Shown here in pieces: positions 18,099 through 27,890 of a stretch of DNA of 58,072 nucleotides. The notes beneath the pieces are model-generated. The model saw nothing but the letters and a program-made list of their open reading frames with translations. It was not told the origin of the DNA and made no database searches. The DNA is taken from the NCBI GenBank assembly GCA_030832185.1, contig JAURJQ010000030.1, positions 117,725-175,796 of the forward strand, read 5' to 3'. Position 1 is the first letter of the stretch, and every line of letters begins with the position of its first letter. Made by a program: the position numbers and the translations under genes. The DNA is from Chitinophagales bacterium (GTDB lineage Bacteria; Bacteroidota; Bacteroidia; Chitinophagales; JADJOU01).

Positions 18099-18986
18099 AT
18101 GACTGAGTTATTTATAAAAACGAATTGTATACTATGTAATTCAGCGAATAGCTCAATTTATATTGACAACATTGTACATAATTGTCAAATGCTCAAAAAT
18201 TTAAATATAAACAGCATTGTTGATTCAAGTATAATGCTATGTCTTGAATGTAGTCATCATTATTTATCTCCAATTATTGAAGAGAATACTATAAAAGATT
18301 ATTACAATCGTATTAATTCAGAATACTATGATTATATACCATCTCATGCAAGAAAAAATGAAGATTTAAAGATTTTAAGCGCAGTTCAAAAGTTAAAACC
18401 AAAAGGAAATATATTAGAAATAGGCAGTGGGAATGGTTTTTTGCTTAATTTATTCAAAGAAAATGGCTATCAATGTACTGGAATAGAGCCATCGCCCAAA
18501 GCATCAGAATATGCAAAAAACACATTAAATTTAAATATATTAAATACCTTTTTAACTAAAGATACTTTTGCTGAAAATTCATTTGATGTCGTTCTATTAA
18601 TGGATGTTTTAGAGCATATATATAGGCCAATTGAATTATTTAATCAATGCAATAAAATTTTAAAAAAAGGCGGTATTATAGTCGTTTTAACAGGAGACAT
18701 AGATAGTTTAAATGCTAAGTTCTGGAAAAACAAATGGTTCTACTTTAATTACTGGGAACATATATCCTTTTTTAGCAGAGCATCTATAGAATACTTGTTG
18801 TTGAAAACTGATTTTAAATTAATAAAATACTCTATTTTCAATCATACAGGTAGTTACATATTTAATTTATATAAGTTCTTTATCCATAATATACTGATGA
18901 ATATGTATAATGTATGGATTAAAAGAAAATTTAAGCATACAATATCTTCTTTTGATCATATGTTAGTAATTGCTGAAAAAAAATAA
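18099..18986 (+). CDS. Class I SAM methyltransferase with N-terminal zinc-binding-like module
   Basis: Encodes 295 residues. The N-terminus has two cysteine pairs (NCILCN near 9-12 and CLECSHHYL near 47-50), as in the putative zinc-binding domain found before sugar C-methyltransferase domains. The SAM domain follows: ILEIGSGNGFLLNLFKENGY (from about 104), GIEPSPKA, and DVVLLMDVLEHIYRPIELF. C-terminal aromatic stretches may contact a membrane. By analogy it could methylate a sugar or a nucleotide sugar. The target is unknown. Confidence 0.8.
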   Translation: MTELFIKTNCILCNSANSSIYIDNIVHNCQMLKNLNINSIVDSSIMLCLECSHHYLSPIIEENTIKDYYNRINSEYYDYIPSHARKNEDLKILSAVQKLKPKGNILEIGSGNGFLLNLFKENGYQCTGIEPSPKASEYAKNTLNLNILNTFLTKDTFAENSFDVVLLMDVLEHIYRPIELFNQCNKILKKGGIIVVLTGDIDSLNAKFWKNKWFYFNYWEHISFFSRASIEYLLLKTDFKLIKYSIFNHTGSYIFNLYKFFIHNILMNMYNVWIKRKFKHTISSFDHMLVIAEKK

Positions 18987-18987
18987 G

Positions 18988-19764
18988 ATGATTTCTATTA
19001 TCACAATATGCTTTAATAATTTAGATGATTTATTAGAAACTATAGGGTCAGTTAATTTTCAATCAGTACAAGATTTTGAGCATTTAATCATTGATGGTTC
19101 AACCAATGATAAAATACGAGTATACCTAGAATCAAATCCCCAGCCTGCTACTAGACGTTGGATATGTGAGCCGGATAGAGGAATTGGGGATGCTTTTAAC
19201 AAAGGAATTGAAAAATCTAAAGGAGATATTATTGTTTTATTAAATTCTGGAGATTGTTTTTATGATGCGAATGTAATTGAGCACGTTTATAATGAATTTA
19301 ACGCTAATTCAACGATTACATGGCTTCACGGTATGTTTGAGATAAAGCGTGCAGGTAGAGAAATTATTATTGGGAAATCATTTTATAAATCATTGTTATA
19401 TAGAGGAATGCGACGAGTTTGCCATCAGACTATGTATGTAAAGAAAGAGCTTTACCTTAAATATGGAGGCTATGATATCAATGAAAAAGTGTGCATGGAT
19501 TATGACTTTTTATGCAGGATTAGCAATGAACCTTTTAAATATACAACTCAAGTTTTAGCTAAATATGACGCCAATGGTATCAGTAATCAAAGCTATTTAA
19601 ACGCTATTATAGATGCAAAACGCGTATATTTAAAATACTTTCCATATACTTTAAAAATAGATTTATGGATTTTAAGACAAACCTTGTTATTTAAATTAAT
19701 TAATTCTATTTTTGGAAAGTTTTTGTTTAAAATCAAAGATAGACTGGGATTAGCCAATTGGTAA
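18988..19764 (+). CDS. Family 2 glycosyltransferase
   Basis: Encodes 258 residues with a GT-A fold pattern: MISIITICFNNLDDLLETIGSV, FEHLIIDGSTNDKI, WICEPDRGIGDAFNKGIEKS, the metal-site region LLNSGDCFYD (SGD in place of DxD) and HQTMYVKKELYLKYGGYD...MDYDFLCRI. This matches WcaE/PssE-like GT2 enzymes of exopolysaccharide loci. The upstream in-frame TTG (18970) lies inside the preceding gene, so ATG 18988, one base after its stop, is preferred. Confidence 0.88.
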   Translation: MISIITICFNNLDDLLETIGSVNFQSVQDFEHLIIDGSTNDKIRVYLESNPQPATRRWICEPDRGIGDAFNKGIEKSKGDIIVLLNSGDCFYDANVIEHVYNEFNANSTITWLHGMFEIKRAGREIIIGKSFYKSLLYRGMRRVCHQTMYVKKELYLKYGGYDINEKVCMDYDFLCRISNEPFKYTTQVLAKYDANGISNQSYLNAIIDAKRVYLKYFPYTLKIDLWILRQTLLFKLINSIFGKFLFKIKDRLGLANW

Positions 19765-19774
19765 CTATTAATAA

Positions 19775-20911
19775 ATGAAAAAAGCACTTATAACAGGTAT
19801 TACAGGTCAAGATGGCGCCTATTTAGCAGAATTTTTGCTCAAAAAAGGATATGAAGTGCATGGCATGAAACGTCGATCTTCATTATTCAATACCGATAGA
19901 ATAGATCATATCTATCAAGATCCGCATATCTCTGATCAAAATTTAAAATTGCATTATGGGGATTTGACGGATAGTACTAATTTGATACGAATTATTCAAG
20001 ATATTCAGCCGGATGAAATTTACAATCTAGCTGCAATGAGCCATGTCCATGTGAGTTTTGAAACACCTGAATACACGGCTAATGCGGATGGGATAGGTAC
20101 CTTGAGATTATTAGAAGCCCTGCGAATACTAGGATTAACCAAAAAAACGAGAATCTATCAAGCATCTACATCAGAGTTGTATGGGTTAGTTCAGGCGGTA
20201 CCTCAATCAGAGACTACTCCATTTTATCCGCGCTCTCCCTATGCGGTAGCAAAAATGTATGCCTATTGGATAACGGTTAATTATAGAGAGGCATATAATA
20301 TGTTTGCTTGTAACGGTATATTATTCAACCACGAATCACCAATAAGAGGGGAGACCTTTGTGACTCGTAAAATTACTCGTGCTGCCTCTAAAATTGCGCT
20401 CGGACTTCAGGATAAATTATTTCTAGGAAACTTGAATAGTAAGCGCGACTGGGGACATGCTAAGGATTATATTGAGGCTATGTACTTGATTTTACAGCAG
20501 GATAAGGCGGAGGACTTCGTCATAGCAACAGGGGTTACTACAGAGATTAGAGAATTTGTTAGAAAATCTTTTGCATGGCTAGGTATAGAGGTTGCATTTA
20601 AAGGAGAAAATGAAGCTGAAATAGGTTTCATAAAAAATATAGATACAGAAAAAGCTACAAAACTGGGACTTAAGCTTAATTCCTTAACTATTGGCAAAGA
20701 AATCATAGCTGTTGATCCACGATATTTTAGACCTACGGAAGTAGATTTATTGGTAGGGGATGCCACTAAATCAAGAATTAAACTAGGGTGGGTTCCTAAG
20801 TATGACCTGAATGGTTTGATTGATGATATGATGCAAAGCGATCTTCACCTAATGAAGCGAGACCAGTATTTAGATGCTGGGGGGTTTAAAACATTGAGTT
20901 ATTTTGAATAA
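19775..20911 (+). CDS. gmd: GDP-mannose 4,6-dehydratase
   Basis: Encodes 378 residues, close to E. coli Gmd (373). An extended SDR enzyme converting GDP-D-mannose to GDP-4-keto-6-deoxy-D-mannose. Visible: cofactor loop [54 protein letters not shown], the catalytic S/T-E and YxxxK region ([13 protein letters not shown]), [22 protein letters not shown] and the terminal [16 protein letters not shown]. First committed step toward GDP-L-fucose, with fcl immediately downstream. Codon use is less AT-extreme than the neighbouring glycosyl- and methyltransferase genes. Confidence 0.97.
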   Translation: MKKALITGITGQDGAYLAEFLLKKGYEVHGMKRRSSLFNTDRIDHIYQDPHISDQNLKLHYGDLTDSTNLIRIIQDIQPDEIYNLAAMSHVHVSFETPEYTANADGIGTLRLLEALRILGLTKKTRIYQASTSELYGLVQAVPQSETTPFYPRSPYAVAKMYAYWITVNYREAYNMFACNGILFNHESPIRGETFVTRKITRAASKIALGLQDKLFLGNLNSKRDWGHAKDYIEAMYLILQQDKAEDFVIATGVTTEIREFVRKSFAWLGIEVAFKGENEAEIGFIKNIDTEKATKLGLKLNSLTIGKEIIAVDPRYFRPTEVDLLVGDATKSRIKLGWVPKYDLNGLIDDMMQSDLHLMKRDQYLDAGGFKTLSYFE

Positions 20912-20915
20912 ATTT

Positions 20916-21842
20916 ATGGAATTTGATTCTAAAATTTTTATCGCAGGTCACCGGGGTATGGTTGGCTCTGCTATATATAGAAATTTAATTTCAAAAGGAT
21001 ATAAGAACATACTTGCGAAAACTAGGGCGGAACTTGATTTAAAAAACTATGAAGCCGTGCATTCATTTTTTGAATCGGAAAAGCCAGACTTTGTATTTCT
21101 AGCAGCTGCAAAGGTAGGCGGTATTATAGCGAATAACACTTATCGCGCAGATTTTTTATATGAAAATCTACAGATTCAGAATAATGTTATTCATAATGCG
21201 TATTTATCTGGAGTAAAGAAACTCGTATTTCTTGGTAGCAGTTGTATTTATCCTAAAGATTGTCCTCAGCCTATTAAAGAAGAATATTTATTAACAGGGA
21301 TTTTAGAACCTACTAATGAACCGTATGCGATTGCAAAAATAGCAGGTATTAAGATGTGTGAAGCTTATCGTGATCAATATGGCTGTAATTTCATATCTGT
21401 CATGCCTACTAATTTGTATGGAATCAATGACAATTACCATCCTGAAAATTCACATGTATTTCCGGCCTTGATACGTAAATTTCATGAAGCAAAACTAAAT
21501 GGGGGAAAGGAGGTAGTGGTTTGGGGTTCAGGAAATCCTCGACGTGAATTTCTCAATGCAGACGATATGGCGGATGCTACTATTTATCTTATGCAAACCT
21601 ATAATGAAAGAGAGCTAGTCAATATTGGAGTGGGTAAAGATATTTCTATAAGAGAGTTGGCAGAATTGATTAAAGAGGTAGTCCAATACAAAGGAAGTAT
21701 TGTTTTTGATAGCTCAAAGCCTGATGGCATGTTTCAAAAGCTATTATCGATTGACAAATTAACTCAATTAGGCTGGGTTGCTAAAACAAGCTTAAAGGAA
21801 GGTGTTGAATTGGCTTATAATGACTTTAATACATCGAAATAA
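20916..21842 (+). CDS. fcl: GDP-L-fucose synthase
   Basis: Encodes 308 residues (E. coli Fcl/WcaG 321). Epimerises and reduces GDP-4-keto-6-deoxymannose to GDP-L-fucose. Motifs: [46 protein letters not shown], the YAIAK catalytic tyrosine-lysine pair, MPTNLYG and [19 protein letters not shown] prefer ATG 20916, 4 nt after gmd, over the overlapping TTG 20904. Gmd and Fcl together make GDP-L-fucose a likely donor for this locus. Confidence 0.95.
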   Translation: MEFDSKIFIAGHRGMVGSAIYRNLISKGYKNILAKTRAELDLKNYEAVHSFFESEKPDFVFLAAAKVGGIIANNTYRADFLYENLQIQNNVIHNAYLSGVKKLVFLGSSCIYPKDCPQPIKEEYLLTGILEPTNEPYAIAKIAGIKMCEAYRDQYGCNFISVMPTNLYGINDNYHPENSHVFPALIRKFHEAKLNGGKEVVVWGSGNPRREFLNADDMADATIYLMQTYNERELVNIGVGKDISIRELAELIKEVVQYKGSIVFDSSKPDGMFQKLLSIDKLTQLGWVAKTSLKEGVELAYNDFNTSK

Positions 21843-21847
21843 ATAAA

Positions 21848-22792
21848 ATGGAAATTTCAAAAATTCTGAACAAAAATTTCGTCATTTTTGACATTGGATC
21901 TTCTTTTGCTAAGTCTAATAAGATTCTAAAAAAATATAGCCAAGATATCTGCTATTTCGAGATTGATGCATTGTCTGTCAGCGATATCAAAGATCAGAAA
22001 CTATATAAAAATATTAAGATAAGAAAAGGTATTCATACTGTGATCGGTCCGAAAGATTTTATCGAACGACAGTATATAGAGACTTCTTCTTTTCTGGATA
22101 TTAGACCAGGCATGATAGAGCAATATGGCATGGATTATCATTTCAAGGAGGTAAAAAAAATTGCTTTAGAATGTGTCACCGTATCTGATATTCTCAAAGA
22201 ATATAACCTAAATCATATAGATTTTCTTAAAACCGATGTCGAAGGATTGGATTTTGATATTATTCAAAGTATAGAGTCTATGCTGCCAAAAGTCAATGTC
22301 ATTAAATCAGAAATTAGATTTGAACCATTTTATGAATCGGAAAAGCCATTTTATATAGTATGTCAATATTTGGCAAATCATGGATTTGAATTTATTAATT
22401 TTAGTGTTCTAGATGAATGGAAGTTAAGCACGAAAAATCAATCAAAATTTAGAGATGGTAGAATGGTTATGGGCGATTTTATATTCTTTAGAAAATTAAA
22501 TACAGATGATTCAAATTACATTGTGGATCTAACAAAACAGATTTTAATTGCCAAATCTTTGAATTTGAATTCTTATGCTGAATATTTATTGGAAACAAAT
22601 AAAGATAAATTGTCTAAAAAATTATATTGTGAACTAGAGAATACGATTGCTCAATTTTCAATTTTAGAGTCGATTTTAAATTCAATTTTTGCTTTAATCT
22701 CTAAAACACCGTTTATTCATCCTATTCGCAAATCGCTAAAATATCTATATCAAAGAAGTAGAATTAATAGCTTTTTCCCCCAAGGGTTATAA
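21848..22792 (+). CDS. FkbM-family methyltransferase (second)
   Basis: Encodes 314 residues. The SAM domain starts at FVIFDIGSSFAKSN (about 10-23), with the FkbM hallmark LECVTVSDILKEYNLNHIDFLKTDVEGLDFDII (given here as key elements T-V-S-D-I-L, F-L-K-T-D-V-E-G). The first glycine motif is degenerate (DIGSSFA instead of DxGxNxG), and about 90 C-terminal residues are a helical, basic extension absent from small FkbM enzymes. Probably an O-methyltransferase acting on a sugar of the same glycan. Confidence 0.78.
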   Translation: MEISKILNKNFVIFDIGSSFAKSNKILKKYSQDICYFEIDALSVSDIKDQKLYKNIKIRKGIHTVIGPKDFIERQYIETSSFLDIRPGMIEQYGMDYHFKEVKKIALECVTVSDILKEYNLNHIDFLKTDVEGLDFDIIQSIESMLPKVNVIKSEIRFEPFYESEKPFYIVCQYLANHGFEFINFSVLDEWKLSTKNQSKFRDGRMVMGDFIFFRKLNTDDSNYIVDLTKQILIAKSLNLNSYAEYLLETNKDKLSKKLYCELENTIAQFSILESILNSIFALISKTPFIHPIRKSLKYLYQRSRINSFFPQGL

Positions 22793-22802
22793 ATTAAACT
22801 AA

Positions 22803-23447
22803 ATGAAACTTCTACAGCGTTTAACTCCAAAATACCTTCGAATCAATAAGGCATTTGGCCAAAATCCATTTGTATTATTAGATATAGGAGCAGGAAATCA
22901 CTCCTGCTCTAAATATAAGAATGCATTCCCAAATTGTGAGTATCATGGAGTAGACTTAGATAAAAACTACAATAATGATGAGAATGATTTCAGTCAAATG
23001 AAGGCATTTTATGAAATGGACTTAACTCTATTGGATTTCAGTTCGATTCCTAATAATTATTTTGATTTTATCATGATGGCTCATATAATTGAGCATTTAC
23101 ACAATGGAGATAAAGTTATTGAAGGTTTGATCCCTAAATTAAAATCTGGAGGATATATATATATTGAATATCCTGGAATCAAAAGTACAAAACTTCCTTC
23201 TATGAATGGTACTCTTAATTTTTATGATGACGATACTCATGTCAGAGTTTATTCCATTCCAGAAATTAGGAAAGTATTAGGCAATCAGTTTGAAATTTTA
23301 TCTTCAGGTACTCGAAGAAATATAGCATTTCTTTTAGCTACGCCTTTTAAAATTCTATTAAATGTGATGACATTTAAGAAACCAAGCGGCAATACCTTCT
23401 GGGATCTATTAGGTTTTGCTGAGTTAGTTTTCGCCCAAAAAAAATAA
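22803..23447 (+). CDS. Class I SAM-dependent methyltransferase
   Basis: Encodes 214 residues. VLLDIGAGNHSCSKYKNAFP (about 24-43) is the SAM loop, YHGVDLDKNY ends strand 2, and FDFIMMAHIIEHLHNGDKVIEGL is the family Methyltransf_11-like strand 4 and helix. The protein has a membrane-adjacent hydrophobic patch near the end (IAFLLATPFKILLNVM). Substrate unknown. In context it is likely a glycan-decorating enzyme. Confidence 0.82.
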   Translation: MKLLQRLTPKYLRINKAFGQNPFVLLDIGAGNHSCSKYKNAFPNCEYHGVDLDKNYNNDENDFSQMKAFYEMDLTLLDFSSIPNNYFDFIMMAHIIEHLHNGDKVIEGLIPKLKSGGYIYIEYPGIKSTKLPSMNGTLNFYDDDTHVRVYSIPEIRKVLGNQFEILSSGTRRNIAFLLATPFKILLNVMTFKKPSGNTFWDLLGFAELVFAQKK

Positions 23448-23469
23448 TTTATTTGCATAATCAATATCA

Positions 23470-24231
23470 ATGAAAAAAATATTTGAAAGTATTCTATTGA
23501 AATTTGGCTTTAAATTGATAAAAAGGCCAGTTATGAATGGAAGTGGAAAGTTTGAAATTTCAAACTTTAGTTACAATATAGTTACCCCTTCGGCTAATTT
23601 TTCGCCTTGGGATAATGATAGAAACTTTATGACTATATATGATATAGCTAGGAATAACACCCTTGTGGATAAATATAGAATGTATGAATTGTGGGAACTA
23701 ACGGAGCAGATAAATAAGTTAGATAGTTCAGCTAGCTTTCTAGAAGTAGGTGTTTGGAGAGGCGGTACGGCTGCTATAATTGGTAGAAAATTGGAACTTT
23801 TAGACTCTAAGATCAATTTCTATCTAGCTGATACCTATACAGGTGTAGTTAAATCAAACGACAAAGATTTATTTTATACTGATTCTGAACATAATGATAC
23901 CTCATTGACAATAGTTGAAAACTTAGTAAAAGATATTAAAATTAACTACAAACAGTTAGTGGGTATTTTTCCGGAAGATACCGCTCACTTAATCAATGAA
24001 AACGAGAAATTTGGACTATGTCATATCGATGTAGATGTTTATCAATCTGCGAAAGATATTGTAGATTGGATATGGGATAAATTGATTATTGGTGGTGTAG
24101 TTATATTTGATGACTATGGATTTCATACCTGTACTGGTATCACAACATATATTCAAGAGGTCAAACATCTCAAAGATAGAATGATAGTTCATAATATCAA
24201 TGGACATGCATTAATGATTAAATTAAACTAA
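23470..24231 (+). CDS. TylF/MycF-like O-methyltransferase
   Basis: Encodes 253 residues like the macrocin O-methyltransferase family, metal-dependent enzymes that methylate sugar hydroxyls. Evidence: the SAM loop LEVGVWRGGTAAIIGRKL (about 89-106), YLADTYTGV, and the C-terminal metal-site block HIDVDVYQSAKDIVDWIWDKL then GGVVIFDDYGFHTCTGI. It is the last plus-strand gene of the locus, and its 3' end overlaps the convergent glycosyltransferase gene by 14 nt. Confidence 0.85.
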   Translation: MKKIFESILLKFGFKLIKRPVMNGSGKFEISNFSYNIVTPSANFSPWDNDRNFMTIYDIARNNTLVDKYRMYELWELTEQINKLDSSASFLEVGVWRGGTAAIIGRKLELLDSKINFYLADTYTGVVKSNDKDLFYTDSEHNDTSLTIVENLVKDIKINYKQLVGIFPEDTAHLINENEKFGLCHIDVDVYQSAKDIVDWIWDKLIIGGVVIFDDYGFHTCTGITTYIQEVKHLKDRMIVHNINGHALMIKLN

Positions 24232-25363
24232 CTCTGTCTAATTCATCCACTATCCTTCGAGTAACATTTTTCCAAGAATAGTAAAAGTAAAATTTTCCAG
24301 ATATTTCTGTTTCGGAATTTAAAGCTAAATTTATATTTTCTACAAAATGAGACCAATTGTCATCTTTTGATATCCATAACATACCTTGACAGGATTCCAC
24401 ATCGAGGCCGAAGCTACCATTCTCTGTACTGACAACTTTGATATTATTCCCTAAAGCCTCTACCGCCTTGGTTTTAATGCCACCTCCCGAAAGCATAGGA
24501 TTAAGCATGAGGTCAGCGCTGTAGAGTATATCATTTATGTTTTCTACAAATCCAAAATAAATAACTGCTCCTTTTGTTTCGTTTATTTTTTTGACTAATA
24601 CTTCATTTAGTCCTTTTCCTATGATAAGGATTTTGAAATCATTTCTGTATTTAGATAATCTAGGATATATTTCGAATAGAATATTTTCTACAGCTTCATC
24701 GTTTGGATGATAGTTATAAGAGCCAGCAAAGTATAATAATTTTGTGTGTAAATCTATATTAAGTCGATGACACAATGCTTCTTTATACTTTGTATCCTTG
24801 ATAGGTTTTTCTATTAGATTGATGCCAAATGGAGATACGATGCATTTATCATCAGAAAGTGCATAATTTTTTATAGCCCAGATTCTGTCTTCATTGGTTA
24901 CAAAAAATACCAATTGAGAGCTATTCATGACCCATTTTTCATAGTAAAATAAAATTTTCCACCACCATTTATTGAGGGATTTAAAACGATCTGCTTCTAT
25001 ATTGTGTGAATAGGTTAATAGAGGTTTTTTACCCATACGCGACGCTATATATCCCAGTAAACCAAGGTATGGATGTGAACACATGATAAAATCTATTTTA
25101 TCCTCCTTTATTGTATTTAGAATTTTGGGAAGATAGTATAGCTGACTATAAGTTAAAATATTATTCTTGAAAACTTTTAAAAGAGAAAATTTTATCTTTT
25201 CCTCTGAGGCATTTCTTTCATTAGCTTTATGGCCTATGACAATAGAATCTGCATACTCTGAAATGTAATTGTGAAAATATAGATGTGCTAAATGCCCGCC
25301 TAATTTTGCAGGCAAGAATTTATAAGAAATGAGTGTAAGCAGCCTAATGCGTTTTTGACTCAT
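24218..25363 (-). CDS. Family 4 glycosyltransferase
   Basis: Encodes 381 residues with a GT-B fold: N-terminal half around YKFLPAKLGGHLAHLYFHNYI (glycine loop), middle MCSHPYLGLLGYIASRMGKK and NIEADRFKSLNK, and a C-terminal Rossmann half with LLYFAGSYNYHPNDEAVENILF, ILIIGKGLNE and VIYFGFVENINDILYSADLMLNPMLSGGGIKTKAVEAL, where the usual EGFG/EGxPxxxxE is replaced by GGGIKTKAVEA. Similar to WsaF/Slr-like and GT4 enzymes of exopolysaccharide loci. Transcribed toward gmd/fcl, and probably follows the YfhO-like gene (97-nt gap). Confidence 0.85.
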   Translation of the reverse strand: MSQKRIRLLTLISYKFLPAKLGGHLAHLYFHNYISEYADSIVIGHKANERNASEEKIKFSLLKVFKNNILTYSQLYYLPKILNTIKEDKIDFIMCSHPYLGLLGYIASRMGKKPLLTYSHNIEADRFKSLNKWWWKILFYYEKWVMNSSQLVFFVTNEDRIWAIKNYALSDDKCIVSPFGINLIEKPIKDTKYKEALCHRLNIDLHTKLLYFAGSYNYHPNDEAVENILFEIYPRLSKYRNDFKILIIGKGLNEVLVKKINETKGAVIYFGFVENINDILYSADLMLNPMLSGGGIKTKAVEALGNNIKVVSTENGSFGLDVESCQGMLWISKDDNWSHFVENINLALNSETEISGKFYFYYSWKNVTRRIVDELDRVSLI

Positions 25364-25425
25364 TTATATTAAACTGAATTCTAAAATATTATATAAATAT
25401 ATACCGCCCATCATTATTTTAAGTG

Positions 25426-25441
25426 TCCCGCAAGTGCGGGA
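25426..25441. repeat. GC-rich 7-bp inverted repeat
   Basis: TCCCGCA-AG-TGCGGGA is a perfect palindromic stem in otherwise AT-rich DNA between the GT4 and YfhO-like genes. The 2-nt loop is too tight unless the closing pair opens. There is no T-run on either side, so a terminator is uncertain. It could be a short dispersed palindrome. Confidence 0.4.
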
Positions 25442-25460
25442 TAGAATTAATCGGTTCGGG

Positions 25461-27875
25461 TTAAATTGCTTTTGACCGGCGTAAGTAAACAAAATAAATA
25501 AATCCAAGGCATAAAGCTAAAGATATAGCACTCGCTATATATCCAAAACTCATAAATGTGTTTAGCTTTTTAGCAGTAAACTTCATTTCCACTTTATTAT
25601 TACCGGCAGGAATATAGGCTCCTCTTAATAGGTAATTGACACGCACAAGCTTATGAGGTTCCCCATTTACAAATAGATTCCAGTCTTCATTTCCTTTATA
25701 CCATATTTCTGAGAATACGACGAATCCGCCTGTGGCAGAATTAGATGCATACTCCATATGATCTGGGTTATATTTGGTCAGACTTATACTCCCATTGGGA
25801 TCAGTATTGATGCTAAAATTGATTTCGTTTTTATACCGCTGGTCTATCCATACTGTATTCTTAGGATTAAAGCTACCTATTGAATCCATTTCCTCATTCG
25901 CATTTTTTGCAAATTTGACCTCTTTGATAAACCATGCATTGCCACAGGCATCAGGGTTTTGTTGAGGCATTTTTTGACCTTGGTTATCTACGATGAGGTA
26001 CTTTGTATTGAGCATGTTTAATACAGCAAAGTTGCCTTTGGATAGATGCACATCGATTAAATCTTGATAGCGGAATAATTTAGCTGGTGAATATCCTCCC
26101 ACATTACTATATCTATACCCATCTGTATTGTCACTAAATACACTTTGGCTAGTGGTATTGAATATTCTAAAGTGCGACTTGTCCTGCTCTAGATATTGAT
26201 TGTAAGCTTCGTTTGGAATTAGATCTTCTGTTTTATCGACTTTCTGAAATACATCAAGAGATAGATAGCGTTTGTGCACACTCCATAGATCAAAAAAGAT
26301 AAGCACTCCTAATAGAAGGAAAATATGATTTCTGGTAAGTTTATCTTTAATATAGAAATATAACCCCCCAACCGATAACAAAGCTAGAATAAAAGTTCTT
26401 AACATATCTGATTTAAAGAAAGATGCTCTATCTTCAATAGCTAAATTCAAGGCCTCTTTATTATTAGCAAAGGTTTGTAAGTCATTGTCTCCGCTGAAGC
26501 CAGCATTAGAAACCATTATAAAACCTAAAATCAAAAGTCCAAGATATGTATAAACAGCGTGCTTAAAAGATTTGATTACAACTTCTTTATTACTATCATT
26601 ATTAAAAAACGAATGTAACCCCATACCGATAGTTAGTATTGTTATAGCATTCAAAATAGAAAAGGACATGGTCGGGGTCCTAAATTTATTGTACATCGGT
26701 AGATAGTTAAAGAGCATTTCATTGAACCCTAAAAAACTTCTTCCTAAGCCCATGAACAAAGACAGGGCAAAAATTCCTAGAAGCGCATATTTAAATTTGT
26801 TCTTCCAATAAAACAGAGTGAAAATAAATAGAAACATAATCACAGCCCCTAAATAATTGGGCGCTCCTGTAAAAGGCTGTATACCCCAATACAAAAACTG
26901 AATAACCTGTTCCTTTTCATTGGGATTCATGGCCTCTGCCAATTTAGACTTATTAGTTTTAACAGTATAATTATTAGACCCTCCTGCTGCATCAGGTACC
27001 ATAAAATTGAGAAGTTCATTTACTGAATAGCTCCAGCTAAATGCATAATTAATATCCAGCCCTCCTTCTTTACCTGTTGATTTAGAATCAGGTTTTATCA
27101 ACTCTGATTTACCTCCACGCATAGTCTCTTTATTGTAATCTTGAACTATGAGTAAGGTAGATAAATTAGGGAAAGCTCCTAAGGCGACGAAGACAATTAC
27201 GATGGTGCCTTTTTTTACAAATGGAACAAATGATTTAGTCACTAAAGCATCATATATAAAATAAAGTGCAAGTAAAATACAAACTAGAGCTCCATAATAT
27301 ACAATCTGATAGTGACCATATGCTATAGAAAGATTTAATCCTAGCATAATTGCGATCAATCCAATCAATTTATTGTGTTTAATGTAGGCTATAAATCCTG
27401 CATAAACTGGAAACATAAATGCAAATGATAAAATCTTGGTAGGGTGGGATGCCCACAAGGAATCCAAAATCCAGGTATTCAGACCTAAAGCAATCGCTAA
27501 GATAAATGCAAGTTGTCTATTAACATTTAATAAAACAAGGGATAAAAATCCGCATAAAAAAACAACAAATAGATTCGAAACATTATTGGGTAATAAACCA
27601 ACAACTTTAGTATAATACTTATAAATAAGGTTGCCTGAAATATCTGCAGCTATAGTGAAAAGAGGCATCCCACTAAAAACACGGTTGGTCCATAGAATGC
27701 TTTCTCCTTTTTTGTTATAATCGAGATATTCCTTCGCTGCAGCATGCCATGTTACTGCATCGTTAGCGCTTAGCTTCTTCCCTTGAAGCTCAGGATAAAA
27801 AATAACACAAGAAACTAATATAAGACCTAGAAGATATGGAAGATAGCTTTTCATTTTTTCAATTATTTCCTTCAT
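25461..27875 (-). CDS. YfhO-family multipass membrane protein
   Basis: Encodes 804 residues. About twelve membrane segments run from residue 10 to about 540, a large extracytoplasmic loop region follows (about 545-765), and a final membrane segment lies near 775-797. LSANDAVTWHAAAKEYLDYN and LWTNRVFSGMPLFT near the N-terminus match the GT-C-like YfhO family. Members in Firmicutes help transfer sugars onto teichoic acids. In Bacteroidota the role is not established, but YfhO proteins plausibly act as lipid-linked glycosyltransferases. Lies 15 nt after amn and before the GT4 gene. Confidence 0.82.
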   Translation of the reverse strand: MKEIIEKMKSYLPYLLGLILVSCVIFYPELQGKKLSANDAVTWHAAAKEYLDYNKKGESILWTNRVFSGMPLFTIAADISGNLIYKYYTKVVGLLPNNVSNLFVVFLCGFLSLVLLNVNRQLAFILAIALGLNTWILDSLWASHPTKILSFAFMFPVYAGFIAYIKHNKLIGLIAIMLGLNLSIAYGHYQIVYYGALVCILLALYFIYDALVTKSFVPFVKKGTIVIVFVALGAFPNLSTLLIVQDYNKETMRGGKSELIKPDSKSTGKEGGLDINYAFSWSYSVNELLNFMVPDAAGGSNNYTVKTNKSKLAEAMNPNEKEQVIQFLYWGIQPFTGAPNYLGAVIMFLFIFTLFYWKNKFKYALLGIFALSLFMGLGRSFLGFNEMLFNYLPMYNKFRTPTMSFSILNAITILTIGMGLHSFFNNDSNKEVVIKSFKHAVYTYLGLLILGFIMVSNAGFSGDNDLQTFANNKEALNLAIEDRASFFKSDMLRTFILALLSVGGLYFYIKDKLTRNHIFLLLGVLIFFDLWSVHKRYLSLDVFQKVDKTEDLIPNEAYNQYLEQDKSHFRIFNTTSQSVFSDNTDGYRYSNVGGYSPAKLFRYQDLIDVHLSKGNFAVLNMLNTKYLIVDNQGQKMPQQNPDACGNAWFIKEVKFAKNANEEMDSIGSFNPKNTVWIDQRYKNEINFSINTDPNGSISLTKYNPDHMEYASNSATGGFVVFSEIWYKGNEDWNLFVNGEPHKLVRVNYLLRGAYIPAGNNKVEMKFTAKKLNTFMSFGYIASAISLALCLGFIYFVYLRRSKAI

Positions 27876-27890
27876 TTTATATTATTAATT

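Noticed and set aside
19775-21842. gmd and fcl as GDP-heptose 4,6-dehydratase/reductase genes because a heptose-kinase-like gene is nearby
   Set aside because: The gmd product is full-length and closely matches GDP-mannose dehydratase throughout, including the [15 protein letters not shown] and [11 protein letters not shown] blocks; gmhA, gmhB and hddC are absent.
16372-24231. Mobile element or phage origin for the AT-rich polysaccharide genes
   Set aside because: There are no integrase, transposase or flanking repeats. The composition shift suggests transfer, but no vehicle is visible.
25364-25460. Palindrome TCCCGCA-AG-TGCGGGA as a terminator
   Set aside because: No T-run follows on either strand and the loop is too small; kept only as a repeat.
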